DNA of 5,424 bases from Pseudomonadota bacterium (lineage in GTDB: Bacteria > Pseudomonadota > Alphaproteobacteria > Caulobacterales > Caulobacteraceae). The stretch is from the NCBI GenBank assembly GCA_023409795.1, contig JAEYQX010000214.1, positions 1 to 5,424 on the forward strand, read 5' to 3'. The notes beneath the pieces were generated by a model, which did not search any database, had not been told where the DNA came from, and saw only the letters and a list, made by a program, of their open reading frames with translations. Shown here one piece after another: positions 5,410 through 5,424 of the stretch. The position numbers were made by a program, and so were the translations under genes. Positions within the stretch are counted from its first letter, which is position 1, and each line of letters starts with the position of its first letter.

Positions 5410-5424
5410 CTTATCCTCCCCCGC
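5410..5424. repeat. Left half of the intergenic hairpin repeat, cut by the window edge
   Basis: CTTATCCTCCCCCGC at 5410-5424 matches 2431-2445 at 14 of 15 positions, with the last 12 bases identical. At the first site this sequence is the left arm of a hairpin. The right arm would lie just past the window, so the full structure cannot be confirmed here. Confidence 0.5.

Overview
The window is about 5.4 kb of GC-rich, densely coding chromosomal DNA. Protein style, gene order and the absence of AT-rich or foreign-looking patches suggest an alphaproteobacterium, most likely a Caulobacteraceae member close to Brevundimonas or Caulobacter. That placement is an inference from family resemblance, not from a database search. 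I see no tRNA, rRNA, CRISPR array, insertion sequence or phage gene.

Left part (1-1561, minus strand): a complete M17 leucyl-aminopeptidase-family gene has all its metal and catalytic residues in place. About 80 bp downstream of it there is a possible second minus-strand gene that runs off the left edge. A compact divergent intergenic region of 91 bp (1562-1652) separates the aminopeptidase from the rightward genes. It contains a strong 13-bp hairpin just before the next start codon.

Middle (1653-2423, plus strand): a secreted or periplasmic TPR protein has an N-terminal signal peptide and a TadD-like C-terminus. It stands alone, with no tad pilus genes next to it. After it comes a GC-rich hairpin repeat whose left half recurs at the right edge of the window.

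Right part (2530-5264, plus strand): a likely three-gene operon comprises an IscU/NifU-type Fe-S scaffold protein with an atypical active site, yidD (membrane protein insertion efficiency factor), and thrS (threonyl-tRNA synthetase). yidD and thrS overlap by 4 bp (ATGA). The operon ends at a textbook intrinsic terminator at 5286-5319. The last ~100 bp is non-coding and holds inverted and partial repeats.

The genes are mainly housekeeping: peptide turnover, Fe-S assembly, membrane protein biogenesis and tRNA charging. I did not find a convincing new multi-gene system. The best leads are the Fe-S scaffold lacking two canonical residues, the 5' leader hairpin of the TPR gene, the possible leaderless start of the operon, and the recurring intergenic hairpin repeat.
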